This document shows positions 30,543 to 40,000 of a stretch of DNA of 64,000 nucleotides, in pieces. Source of the stretch: Rhodanobacter sp. AS-Z3 (lineage in GTDB: Bacteria; Pseudomonadota; Gammaproteobacteria; Xanthomonadales; Rhodanobacteraceae). The notes beneath the pieces were generated by a model. The model saw nothing but the letters and a program-made list of their open reading frames with translations, searched no databases and was not told where the DNA came from. The DNA lies in the NCBI RefSeq assembly GCF_029224025.1, contig NZ_CP119392.1:1325001-1389000 (forward strand), given 5' to 3'. The position numbers were made by a program, and so were the translations under genes. Each line of letters starts with the position of its first letter. Positions within the stretch are counted from its first letter, which is position 1.

Positions 30543-32009
30543 TCAGTCCGTCGTGCCACGCTCGCGTACGGCTTCCACGGTGAGCGTGGCCAGTTGGCGC
30601 AGGCGCGAGCCGCCGGCATCGGCAAGCAATTCCTTCAAGCGCGCCCCGGCATCATCCTGGTCGAGGCTGTGGCGCTCGGCCAGCGACGCGGCGAGCGCGC
30701 GGCCCATCGAGTCGAAGATCAGCGCGTAGGCGAACGCATGCAGCACGCCGCCGCCCAGCGTCCCCAATCCGGGGAACGCCTTCAAGGCATTGCCGGCGAC
30801 GGCCAGCACGATCGAGCTGCCGGTGCGCAGGGTGAGTTTCGCTTGTTGCACGAAGTCTTCGATCTGCACCTCGCTGACTTTCACGCCGTACAGTTCGGCC
30901 AGTGCGCGAGTGAGGCCGGTGGCGAGCACACCCTGGATGACCAGATCGCTGCCTGGTGCCACGGCGGCCATGGCGCCGACGATCGCGCGGCGTGCGTATT
31001 TGCGCACGATGCGTTCGGCTTGTTCGGCGCGGGTCTGCGCTTCGAGCGTGCCGGTGCGCTGATGCAGCCCGGCCAGCACGGCGTTTTCTCGCTGACTTTC
31101 CAGCCCTTCGGCACCGGCGGCGGTGAGCCGCCCCAGTGCTTGCAGCAACGCTGCGATAGCGGGTTTTCGCTGACGTTCCACCGACTCGGTGCTGCCGTCG
31201 GCGAGCTGGCGCTGGTAGCGCTCGCTGCCGCCGGCACTGACCGCCAACACCGTGCTGGCGATGCCACGCGCGTGTCCACGCAAACGATCCAGCAACTGCG
31301 TTTGTTCCGCATCGCTCCACTGGTCGACCTTGTTCAGCACCAGCAGCAGCGGTTTTCCGAAGTCGGCCAGCCAGCGCAGTTCATCGACCTGTTGGCGGCT
31401 GAGGTCACCGGCGCACAGATAGATCACTGCATGCGCGCGAAGTGCCTCTTCGCGCGCCAATGTTTCGTGTGCCTCACCGCCGGCTTCGCGGCTGCCGGGC
31501 ACGTCGGCCAAAACCAGCGTGCGGCCATCGGCGAGCGTGCCGTCGTAGTGGCCGACGGCGCGGGTGGTGCCGCCACGGGCATCGCTGGCCACGGCTGCGT
31601 GCGGCGCCAGCGCGCGGATCAGGCTGGATTTGCCGGTGGAAATTTCGCCGAACAGGGCGACGTAGATGCGCGCACTGGCACGTCGCCGATCCAGCTCACC
31701 AAGCTCGCTATCCAGCGAACCGGTATTTGCTCCGTGGTCGCGCAACTGGCCGATGCGTTGTTCCAGGCTGCCGCGATCGGGCACCGGCAGCGGGCGGCGC
31801 TTGCGTCGCGGGCGCAGCAACCACCAAAGCACGCTCACACCGACCATGGCGAAGAGCAGCAGCACGCCGCCGAGCGTCCACTGCAGCCACGGCGGCAAGT
31901 CCAGGAAGCGCTGCGCCAGCGCCAGCGCGCGTTCAGCCGCGGCGAACAGCAGCCACAGCAGTGCGGCCAGAGCCATCGCAGTGAACAATAATCGCAGGCG
32001 TCGAGACAT
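30543..32009 (-). CDS. Membrane-associated GTPase with DUF697-like C-terminal domain
   Basis: The 488-aa protein has two N-terminal membrane segments (about residues 8-30 and 45-66), a basic stop-transfer RPRRKRR, then a GTPase domain: P-loop GEISTGKSS (121-129), G3 ADVPGS and G4 NKVDQW. The C-terminal part has hydrophobic helices (AIVGAMAAVAPGSDLVIQGV and VLAVAGNALKAFPGLGTLGG) characteristic of DUF697/YcjF-type regions. Function is unknown; relatives act at the inner membrane in stress or envelope functions. It is transcribed divergently from the hybrid kinase at 32168. Confidence 0.85.
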   Translation of the reverse strand: MSRRLRLLFTAMALAALLWLLFAAAERALALAQRFLDLPPWLQWTLGGVLLLFAMVGVSVLWWLLRPRRKRRPLPVPDRGSLEQRIGQLRDHGANTGSLDSELGELDRRRASARIYVALFGEISTGKSSLIRALAPHAAVASDARGGTTRAVGHYDGTLADGRTLVLADVPGSREAGGEAHETLAREEALRAHAVIYLCAGDLSRQQVDELRWLADFGKPLLLVLNKVDQWSDAEQTQLLDRLRGHARGIASTVLAVSAGGSERYQRQLADGSTESVERQRKPAIAALLQALGRLTAAGAEGLESQRENAVLAGLHQRTGTLEAQTRAEQAERIVRKYARRAIVGAMAAVAPGSDLVIQGVLATGLTRALAELYGVKVSEVQIEDFVQQAKLTLRTGSSIVLAVAGNALKAFPGLGTLGGGVLHAFAYALIFDSMGRALAASLAERHSLDQDDAGARLKELLADAGGSRLRQLATLTVEAVRERGTTD

Positions 32010-32167
32010 CTGCGCATTCTAGCCAGCTTGACCCGGCACGCCGTTCGTTGGCGTGTCGGCGGCAGCTGGGCGGGTTGCAGCTGCGGCCTTCGATTCGCGC
32101 TGGCCGGCTGGTTTTGGCACTATCGGCCGATCGGGCGATCAGACCCCGGCATCGTTGGTAGCAGATC

Positions 32168-35100
32168 ATGGGCGCGCCAAGGGGAGTCATGAGAACGGGA
32201 TCGAGCTTGCGTGCCTGGCTTGCCACGGTGGCATGGGCACTGCTGCTCATCGTTGCACCGACGGCGGCGTCGGCACGGCCGGCCATTTCCTCCGACGCGT
32301 CGGCCACCTCGTTGCCCACGCCCCAGTTCCGCCGCTACGGCGTTGCCAGTGGCCTGCCCAGTGGGCCGGTTTACTCGGTGGCGCAGGACAACAACGGCTT
32401 GATGTGGTTTGCCTCGGCGCGCGGCATCGTGCGTTACGACGGCGTGGACTTCAAGGTCTTCCGGCACGTTTCCGGCGATGCCAACTCGATGCCGGCCGAT
32501 CCCATCTACGCGTTGTTTGTGTCGCGTGACAATCGGATCTGGGCCGGTGGCATTGCCAGTGGGTTGACCGTCTATGACCAGCGCACTGGACGTTTTCAGC
32601 GCTGGGAGCATGACGACGCGCGCGCAGAGAGCCTGGGCGGCAATGAGGTCTGGAGCATTGCGCAGACTGTCGATGGCGCAATGTGGGTCGCCACTCAGGC
32701 CGGACTGGATCGGATGCATCCGGACGGCAAGGGCTTTGAGCATGTGCCGCTGGACAACTCCGGCAACGCGCCCGCGTCGTTCGGCCCGGTGCGCGCGTTG
32801 CTGGCCGATGCCGACGGAAGTCTGTGGATCGGCACGGGCCATGGCGTGTACCGACGTTTGCCCAACGGTGTCATTCTGCCCGTAACGATTGATCCGGCGT
32901 TCGTCGGCAATGCAAACAAGGTCTGGAGCATTGATGGTGTTAGCGGTGATGTGCGGATTGCCGTTGATGGCGGTCTGCTGCAGGTGGGCCTGGATGGCGT
33001 GGCCCATCCGCTGGCAGGCCCGCAACTGGCAGACTTGCGCGTGCTCAGCAGTGCGCGCGACCGGCAGGGCCGGCTGTGGATTGGTGCATCCACCGGCTTG
33101 TTGCTGGGCAGTGGCAGTGGATCGTTCAAGCTGATTGCCGGGCAACCGTTGTTGCCCGGTGGTTTGCCAGACAGCAAGACCTGGCATGTGATGCTGGACC
33201 GCGAAGGCGGCCTGTGGACCACCTTCGAAGGTTCCAGCGTGGCCTACCTGCCGGCGCGCTGGGATGGTTTTGCACGGTATACCCACATTCCCGACGATCC
33301 TGAAAGCCTGTCTGCCTCCAAGGTTTCGGCTCTGACGATCGCCGGCGACGGCCAGTTGTGGGTGGCCGGTGACAGCGATTTTATCGACAAGCTTGATCTG
33401 AGTACCGGTACGGTGCGGCATCTGGTCAAGGGGGTGAAGAATCAGGCGGCGGCGCTGGCAGAAGATACGCGAGGGCGCTTGTGGCTCGCCGTGTCCGGTG
33501 GTTTGAAAATGTTTGAACACGGCAAGTTGATCGACGTCGACATAGCCAGGGCCGGCATGAGTCGACCGGTATTTCTCGAAGCCGGGCCGGCTGGACGCGT
33601 CTACGTGGCGTCGTGGGGCGAGGGTGTATTCCAGATCGATCCTGCCGATCTGGCCATTGCCAAAATTCCGTTTGAGACGTCGGTTGACGATGCACTGCTG
33701 CCTTCGCAGTTGACCGTTCACAAGGGGCAGCTCTGGTATTCCAGTGCGGCCGGCCTGCTGCACATGGACAAGGACGGCGCTGCGCTGGCATTCGTGCCCG
33801 GTGTGGCGCGGCACGAAGTACGCGCCTTTGCGTTTGACGCCTTCGGGTTCTGGGTCGCCACCGAAGGCAGTCTGGAACACTACGCTTACGCCGATGGCAA
33901 GGCCGTGCTCGATGCCCGCCGGGATATCAGCAAGCAGGATTTTGCCGCCAGCCTGCAGGCCTTGCTGGTCGACAGCCAGAACCATTTATGGATTTTCGCC
34001 AACCCGGGGTTGTTCGAGTTTGATCCATCGACGCATCAGTTCACCTCGTTCGGTCCGGGGCAGGGGCTGCTGGATGCCCAGTTCGTCAGCGCGGCGACCT
34101 CGCTGGCTGCCGATGGCACTGTCTTCGCGCCGAGCGAAAGTGGCGTGATTGCGTTTCGTCCCGATCGATTGGGCGCTTCGGATACGCAGAAATCGCCGCC
34201 ACCCGTGAGCTTGACCGGCTTGCGCGTGCGGCGTGGCAAAGACATCGTTGGGTTGCCGCTGGATGGTCGCAAGGTAGTCCTGGGCTGGCGTGACCGCGAC
34301 TTGCGCGTGGATGCGCGGGTGGCGTCTTACACCCATCCGGCCGCCAATCGCTACGGTTATTTGTTGCGTGGTTACGACAGTGGCTGGGTGACCGGCGACA
34401 GTCGTGGCGAACGCGATTTCGCAGGTTTGCCGGCGGGTGATTACGTGCTGGAAGTTTGCGGGGCGGCGGAGGATGGTCCGTGGGGCCATTTGGCCACGCC
34501 GGTAAGCATTCACGTTGAGGCACCACCGTGGATGCGCTGGTGGGCGTGGCTGGGTTACGCATTGCTGGTGCTTGCGGCAGCCAGTCTTACCCTGCGTAAC
34601 TGGCGCCGCCGACTGGCGCAGCGCCATCACATGCAATTGGTTGAACAGCAGCGGCAGATGGCCGAGGCGGCGAGCGCGGCAAAAACCCAGTTCCTGGCCA
34701 CCCTCAGCCACGAGATCCGCACGCCGATGACCGGCGTGATGGGCATGGCCGAACTGCTGTTGGGTACACCGCTGAATCCATTGCAGCACGACTACACCCA
34801 GGCCATGCGGCGCTCCGGCACGATGCTGCTGAAGCTGCTCAACGATGCGCTGGACCTGGCCCGGATCGAGGCGGGCAAACTGGAGCTGGAGCCATCGGCG
34901 TTTGATCCCCGGCAGTTGCTGGAGGATGTGGCCCAGCTTGAGCAGGGACTGGCGCACTCGCGCGGACTGCGCTTCGCACTGGAGGTCGCTGACGATCTGC
35001 CGCCACAATTGGCCGGCGATGCCCTGCGGATCAAACAGGTGCTGCTGAACCTGGCCAACAACGCACTGAAATTCACCGAGCAAGGCAGCGTGACCTTGCG

Positions 35101-35779
35101 AGCCTGCCGCATCGATGGCGGCCTGCAGTTCAGCATCATCGACACCGGTCCGGGCATTCCCGAGGCAAGCCAGGCGCGCTTGTTCCAGCGCTTCGAACAG
35201 GCCGAGGGTCCACAGCGTCAGGCTGGCAGCGGACTGGGCCTGGCGATCTGTCGTGAGCTGGTGGACATGATGGGTGGCAGCATCGAGCTGGAATCGCGGC
35301 TGGGTCACGGCAGCACCTTTCATGTGCGCCTGCCGCTGGTCGAACCCGCGGTGCCGGCACTGCTGCCATCCGAGGTGGTGCCTGCCGATCGTTGCTACCG
35401 CTTGCTGCTGGTGGAAGACGACACCATCGTGGCCGCGGTGATCCGTGGTCTGCTGGAGCGCGATCATCACCATGTGGTGCATGTGGTGAACGGGCTGGCG
35501 GCATTGGCCGAGCTGACCCAGTCAGCCTTCGATGCGCTGTTGCTGGATCTGGACCTGCCCGGTGTCGATGGCTTCCAGATTGCGCGTCTGATCCGCCAGC
35601 GCGAACATGCGGAGCAGCATTTGCCGATCATCGCCGTCACTGCGCGCTCAGGCAGCGACGACGAGGCGCTGGCGCGCGCTGCCGGCATGGACGGCTTCCT
35701 GCACAAACCACTGACCGGCGAGCAATTGGCGACGGCGCTGGGGCGGGTGATTGCGTCAGAGACACCGGCATCCGGCTGA
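32168..35779 (+). CDS. Hybrid histidine kinase with periplasmic two-component propeller (copy 1)
   Basis: 1203 aa. Order: signal or anchor segment (about 9-36), many propeller repeats in the periplasm (LWIGT-, LWVA-type blades up to about 680), a Y_Y_Y domain (about 690-780), a membrane span (about 790-812), a short coiled coil, HisKA with phospho-acceptor His848 (LATLSHEIRTPM), HATPase (N box NLANNALKFTE, DTGPGI, GSGLGLAI), and a receiver domain with Asp1127 (LLLDLDLPGVDG). There is no DNA-binding domain, unlike Bacteroides HTCS proteins, so the phosphate must pass to a separate partner. The ligand is unknown. ATG 32189 is an alternative start. Confidence 0.92.
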   Translation: MGAPRGVMRTGSSLRAWLATVAWALLLIVAPTAASARPAISSDASATSLPTPQFRRYGVASGLPSGPVYSVAQDNNGLMWFASARGIVRYDGVDFKVFRHVSGDANSMPADPIYALFVSRDNRIWAGGIASGLTVYDQRTGRFQRWEHDDARAESLGGNEVWSIAQTVDGAMWVATQAGLDRMHPDGKGFEHVPLDNSGNAPASFGPVRALLADADGSLWIGTGHGVYRRLPNGVILPVTIDPAFVGNANKVWSIDGVSGDVRIAVDGGLLQVGLDGVAHPLAGPQLADLRVLSSARDRQGRLWIGASTGLLLGSGSGSFKLIAGQPLLPGGLPDSKTWHVMLDREGGLWTTFEGSSVAYLPARWDGFARYTHIPDDPESLSASKVSALTIAGDGQLWVAGDSDFIDKLDLSTGTVRHLVKGVKNQAAALAEDTRGRLWLAVSGGLKMFEHGKLIDVDIARAGMSRPVFLEAGPAGRVYVASWGEGVFQIDPADLAIAKIPFETSVDDALLPSQLTVHKGQLWYSSAAGLLHMDKDGAALAFVPGVARHEVRAFAFDAFGFWVATEGSLEHYAYADGKAVLDARRDISKQDFAASLQALLVDSQNHLWIFANPGLFEFDPSTHQFTSFGPGQGLLDAQFVSAATSLAADGTVFAPSESGVIAFRPDRLGASDTQKSPPPVSLTGLRVRRGKDIVGLPLDGRKVVLGWRDRDLRVDARVASYTHPAANRYGYLLRGYDSGWVTGDSRGERDFAGLPAGDYVLEVCGAAEDGPWGHLATPVSIHVEAPPWMRWWAWLGYALLVLAAASLTLRNWRRRLAQRHHMQLVEQQRQMAEAASAAKTQFLATLSHEIRTPMTGVMGMAELLLGTPLNPLQHDYTQAMRRSGTMLLKLLNDALDLARIEAGKLELEPSAFDPRQLLEDVAQLEQGLAHSRGLRFALEVADDLPPQLAGDALRIKQVLLNLANNALKFTEQGSVTLRACRIDGGLQFSIIDTGPGIPEASQARLFQRFEQAEGPQRQAGSGLGLAICRELVDMMGGSIELESRLGHGSTFHVRLPLVEPAVPALLPSEVVPADRCYRLLLVEDDTIVAAVIRGLLERDHHHVVHVVNGLAALAELTQSAFDALLLDLDLPGVDGFQIARLIRQREHAEQHLPIIAVTARSGSDDEALARAAGMDGFLHKPLTGEQLATALGRVIASETPASG

Positions 35780-35847
35780 TCGCTGCTGTGCATGCTCGCG
35801 CGTATTGGTTGCTTTTGGCATGATGGTCAGCACGTGACAGGCTGGCC

Positions 35848-38800
35848 ATGATTGCTTGGTTGGTGAGTCGGAGTTCGCAGGCACGGCGGCGCGGGCTGGA
35901 AGGGAAGTCCGAAGGGGGCAGGCAAATGTTATCGGCGGTCGTGCTGATCATGGCTCTGGGCGTGAGCGCATCCGCGCACAGCCTGGCACCAGTGCCGGTC
36001 GCTGCACCGACCAACACCGCTCCCGCCACCGATCTGTTGCCCACGCCGCAGTTCCGGCGCTACACCACCGCTGATGGCTTGCCGAGCAGCGCCGTCTACG
36101 CCGTGGTGCAGGATCGCGATGGCTCGATATGGTTTGGCACCAAGGGCGGCATTGCCCGCTATGACGGGGTCGACTTCAAGGTATTCCGACATGCGGTCGG
36201 CGATCCCTATTCACTCTACGACAACGGTATCGCCAGCCTGCTGTTCGATCGTGACGGCAAGCTGTGGGCGGCCGGTCTGGAGGCGGGGCTGAATCGCTAC
36301 GATGCTGCCAGTGGCCGGTTCACGCACTGGGGCAATGATCCGCATGATCCAGCCAGCCTGAACAGTGACAACGTCTGGTCGATCGCCGCCAGTGCGGATG
36401 GCAGCCTGTGGGTGGGTACCGCGCTGGGACTGGACCGCATGCTGCCAGGCACGGCTCGCTTCGAGCACGTGCTCAACCCGCTGCTGGGTGGCGTCCCGGT
36501 TGCGTTCGGTGCGGTCAGTGCGCTGTATGTCGACAAGCAGCAGCAGTTGTGGATCGGCAGTGCGCACGGCCTGTTTCGGCGCGATGTTTCCGGTCAGTTG
36601 CATCGGGTGGTGCAAGCCGGCAACCCGACGCCGATCGATGCATGGCACGTGGAAGGCGACGCGGAAGGGATGCGTGCCGAAACCTCGGCCGGCCTGCTGC
36701 TGATTGACCGCAACGACGTGGCGCATTTGTTGACCGCCCGTGGCGCACCGGTCGGTAACACCTTCGCCAGCGTGCATGACGGCGAGGGTCGGCTCTGGAT
36801 CGGCACCCAGCACGGTTTGTTGATGCAGGCGCAGCCATCCGCACCGCTGCTGGCAGTGACCGATCAGCCGGTGCTGCACGGCGACCTGCCCGGTACCTGG
36901 GTGTGGTCGTTGCTGGTCGATCATGAAGGTGGTTTGTGGGTGACCTTGCTGGATGGCGGCGTGGCCTACCTCGCACCGAGCTGGAATGACACCAGCCGTT
37001 TCACGCATGTGCCCGATGACCCGACCAGTCTGCGTGATTCCATCGTGACCGCGATGGCGCGTGGTCATGATGGCCGGGTCTGGGTGGGTGAGCGTTCCGG
37101 CCGGGTCGACAAGTTGGACCCCCACACTGGCAAGGTCGAGCATGTCCTGTCCGGCCTCGGCGGTGACGTCTTGGGCATGACCCAGGACCGGCAGGAGCGA
37201 CTATGGATTGCGGTGCGCGGAGCACTCTACCGCGACACGCTGGGTCAGCCACCGCAGCGTATCGACCCAGCCAGCCACTGGTTGAAAAATCCGCTGGAAG
37301 TCGAGCCGGGACCCGATGGCCACATGTATGCGCGCACCTTCGGCGAAGGTCTGTTCCGCATCGATCAGGAAACACTGGCGGTGAGTCGGGTGGCGATGGA
37401 TCAACCCAATCAGCGCGTATTGTTGGGTAGCCAGCTGACCGAGCAGGACGGCTATTTCTGGTATGCCAGTGATGGCGGCATGTTGCGCATGGACCCGCAC
37501 AGCGATCGCTTCACGCTGGTTGCCGGAGTCAGCAGCGATCGCGCGGTGAACGCGTTCGCTTTCAGTGACGACGGCATCTGGATGGCACGCCCGGAAGGCC
37601 TGGAGCATTACCGCTACCAAGGCAGCGGATTGACGCTGGACAAGACTGTTGACGTGTCGCGCGGCTGGCCATCCATCAACGTGGTTGACCTGCGGGTCGA
37701 TGCCTTGCAGCGGGTCTGGATTCTCGGTCACGACGGCTTGTGGCGTTTTGATCCGCGCAGCGGACGGTTCCGTTCGTTTGGCCTGCAGAATGGCCTGACC
37801 AACGGCGAGTTCTCGCGCGGCTACGCCATCATGCCCGATGGCAACCTGTACGCACCGACGCTCGGTGGCGTGGTCGGTTTCAATCCGGATCGCATTCGTG
37901 ATGACACCAGCGTTGCGCCGCTGACCGTCACCCAGGTCAGTGTGCGCCGCGATGGCAAGTTGCTGCCGCTGCCGCAGGATCAATCGGTTTTCCAGATGGG
38001 CTGGCGGGATCGCGGCCTGATTGTCGCCACGCGCCTGTTTTCCTATGTCGATCCGCTGGCGAACCACTACCGCTTCCGCCTGCGAGGCTTCGACAATGCA
38101 TGGGTCGACAACGGCAATCATGGCGAACGTGAGTTCACCGGTCTGGCCCCCGGCAATTACCTGCTCGAAGTGCAGGCGGCCGGTGCCAATGGTCAGTGGG
38201 TACGCATGCGCACGCCGTTGCAGATCCAGGTGCAGGCGCCGCCGTGGGAACGCTGGTGGTCATGGGTCGCTTACGTCTTGATCGTGTTGCTGGCAGCGTG
38301 GGCCAGTCTGCGGGCCTGGCGCAGCCGATTGGCGCGCCAGCACCACGTGGACATGGTGGAGCAGCAGCGACAGATGGCCGAATCCGCGAGTGCGGCCAAG
38401 AGCCAGTTCCTGGCGACCCTGAGTCACGAAATCCGCACGCCGATGACCGGCGTGATGGGCATGGCCGAGTTGTTGCTGAGTACGCCGCTGAATCCGTTGC
38501 AGCATGACTACACCCAGGCCATGCAGCGTTCCGGCAGCATGCTGCTGAAGTTGCTGAATGATGCACTGGACCTGGCCCGCATCGAGGCCGGAAGGCTCGA
38601 ACTGGACGTGTCGCCGTTCGATCCCCGGCAGTTGCTGCGTGAAGTCGCGCAACTGGAGCAGGGTCTGGCGCATGCCAAAGGCATCCGCTTCGTGCTGCAG
38701 ACGGCCAGCGATTTGCCACCGCAGTGGGTTGGTGATGCGTTGCGCATCAAGCAGGTGCTGCTGAACCTGGCCAACAATGCGCTGAAGTTTACCGAGCATG

Positions 38801-39498
38801 GCGAGGTCACCTTGCACGCGGCCCGCACCGATAGCGGCTTGCTGTGCAGTATCAGCGACACAGGTCCGGGCATTTCGGAGTCGAGCCAGGCACGGCTTTT
38901 CGAGCGCTTCGAACAGGTTGCCGGTCCACAACGGCGTGCCGGCAGCGGTCTGGGTCTGGCGATTTGCCGCGAGCTGGTCGAGATGATGGGCGGCAGCATC
39001 GAACTGGAATCACGCCAGGGCCACGGCAGTACCTTCCGCGTGCGCATCCCGCTGCAGGAAGCTGCGCCTGTCGCGTCGACCGGGCCGGTCAGTGCCGATC
39101 GTTGCTATCGCTTGTTGCTGGTGGAAGACGATCCGATTGTGGCCACGGTGATCTGCGGCTTGCTGCAGCGCGAAGGCCATCAGGTGCAGCACGTGGGCAA
39201 CGGGTTGGCCGGTCTGGCGGAGTTGGCGAACGGCGATTTCGATGCGGTGTTGCTGGATCTGGATTTGCCCGGCGTCGATGGTTTCCAGATTGCCCGCTTG
39301 ATCCGCCAGCGTGAACACGAGGGTCAGCATTTGCCACTGCTGGCCGTCACCGCACGCTCCGGTCTTGGTGATGAGGCGAAGGCGCGCGAAGCCGGCATGG
39401 ACGGCTTCTTGCGCAAGCCGGTCAGTGGTGAACAGCTGATCGCCGCGTTGGCGCAGGTAGTACCCGCCGCGTCGGCCACGGAATCACTGCCGGCCTGA
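35848..39498 (+). CDS. Hybrid histidine kinase with periplasmic two-component propeller (copy 2)
   Basis: 1216 aa with the same architecture as the preceding gene: N-terminal hydrophobic segment, propeller repeats, Y_Y_Y, membrane span, HisKA (His860), HATPase and receiver (Asp1137). The kinase and receiver parts are nearly identical to copy 1 (shared MTGVMGMAELLL and DLDLPGVDGFQIARLIRQRE), while the propeller half is clearly more diverged, as expected for duplication followed by sensor change. ATG 35926 (MLSAVVLIMALG) has a better ribosome site and is a credible shorter start. The stop lies one base from the convergent holC stop. Confidence 0.92.
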   Translation: MIAWLVSRSSQARRRGLEGKSEGGRQMLSAVVLIMALGVSASAHSLAPVPVAAPTNTAPATDLLPTPQFRRYTTADGLPSSAVYAVVQDRDGSIWFGTKGGIARYDGVDFKVFRHAVGDPYSLYDNGIASLLFDRDGKLWAAGLEAGLNRYDAASGRFTHWGNDPHDPASLNSDNVWSIAASADGSLWVGTALGLDRMLPGTARFEHVLNPLLGGVPVAFGAVSALYVDKQQQLWIGSAHGLFRRDVSGQLHRVVQAGNPTPIDAWHVEGDAEGMRAETSAGLLLIDRNDVAHLLTARGAPVGNTFASVHDGEGRLWIGTQHGLLMQAQPSAPLLAVTDQPVLHGDLPGTWVWSLLVDHEGGLWVTLLDGGVAYLAPSWNDTSRFTHVPDDPTSLRDSIVTAMARGHDGRVWVGERSGRVDKLDPHTGKVEHVLSGLGGDVLGMTQDRQERLWIAVRGALYRDTLGQPPQRIDPASHWLKNPLEVEPGPDGHMYARTFGEGLFRIDQETLAVSRVAMDQPNQRVLLGSQLTEQDGYFWYASDGGMLRMDPHSDRFTLVAGVSSDRAVNAFAFSDDGIWMARPEGLEHYRYQGSGLTLDKTVDVSRGWPSINVVDLRVDALQRVWILGHDGLWRFDPRSGRFRSFGLQNGLTNGEFSRGYAIMPDGNLYAPTLGGVVGFNPDRIRDDTSVAPLTVTQVSVRRDGKLLPLPQDQSVFQMGWRDRGLIVATRLFSYVDPLANHYRFRLRGFDNAWVDNGNHGEREFTGLAPGNYLLEVQAAGANGQWVRMRTPLQIQVQAPPWERWWSWVAYVLIVLLAAWASLRAWRSRLARQHHVDMVEQQRQMAESASAAKSQFLATLSHEIRTPMTGVMGMAELLLSTPLNPLQHDYTQAMQRSGSMLLKLLNDALDLARIEAGRLELDVSPFDPRQLLREVAQLEQGLAHAKGIRFVLQTASDLPPQWVGDALRIKQVLLNLANNALKFTEHGEVTLHAARTDSGLLCSISDTGPGISESSQARLFERFEQVAGPQRRAGSGLGLAICRELVEMMGGSIELESRQGHGSTFRVRIPLQEAAPVASTGPVSADRCYRLLLVEDDPIVATVICGLLQREGHQVQHVGNGLAGLAELANGDFDAVLLDLDLPGVDGFQIARLIRQREHEGQHLPLLAVTARSGLGDEAKAREAGMDGFLRKPVSGEQLIAALAQVVPAASATESLPA

Positions 39499-39499
39499 A

Positions 39500-39922
39500 T
39501 TACATGTCGTGCTTGCACACCTCGAAGCCCAGTCGCTGGTATTCGCGCCAGCGCGTGCGCGAACCGTCACGCGCGGCGGGCTCGGCGGCCACTACTTCCA
39601 GAACGCGCTGGTAATTTCCGGCGGGGCAGCTGTCGCGCAGGTTGATCACCAGCGGTCGGTCTGCGGTGTCCACGCCGGGTGGCACGATCAATACCGCGGT
39701 GTGCTCGTCGTCGTCATCGCCGGCGAGCTGGTGCGGAATCATGGTGTCCTCGTCGAACTCCCACAGCAGATCGTCGAGCGCCTCGGCTTCGACGAAATCG
39801 CGGGTGAGGATCAGCGTCGGTTGCTGCGCGGCAAAGGCTTTCTTTGCCAGCTCGCAGGCGAGCAGCAAAGGCTGCTCGCGAAAACGCGGCTTGTCGATCA
39901 GGTAGAAATCGGCACGAGGCAT
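39500..39922 (-). CDS. holC: DNA polymerase III chi subunit
   Basis: Clamp-loader accessory subunit that links the complex to SSB. The 140-aa product starts MPRADFYLIDKPRF and has the HolC core LACELAKKAFAAQQPTLIL and WEFDEDTMIPHQL. ATG 39922 is used; a TTG two codons upstream extends the frame slightly. It lies downstream of pepA on the same strand (78 bp gap), the usual pepA-holC order in gammaproteobacteria. Confidence 0.95.
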   Translation of the reverse strand: MPRADFYLIDKPRFREQPLLLACELAKKAFAAQQPTLILTRDFVEAEALDDLLWEFDEDTMIPHQLAGDDDDEHTAVLIVPPGVDTADRPLVINLRDSCPAGNYQRVLEVVAAEPAARDGSRTRWREYQRLGFEVCKHDM

Positions 39923-40000
39923 GGGCAAGTCAGAGCGCGGCAGGGGAATCAGAAATCAGTGTAACGGCAGGACGCCGGCGATGTTCTCATTCCGCCACCT

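Noticed and set aside
32120..33985. 621-codon antisense frame across the first hybrid kinase
   Set aside because: Composition is that of a shadow frame and the plus strand encodes recognisable propeller repeats.
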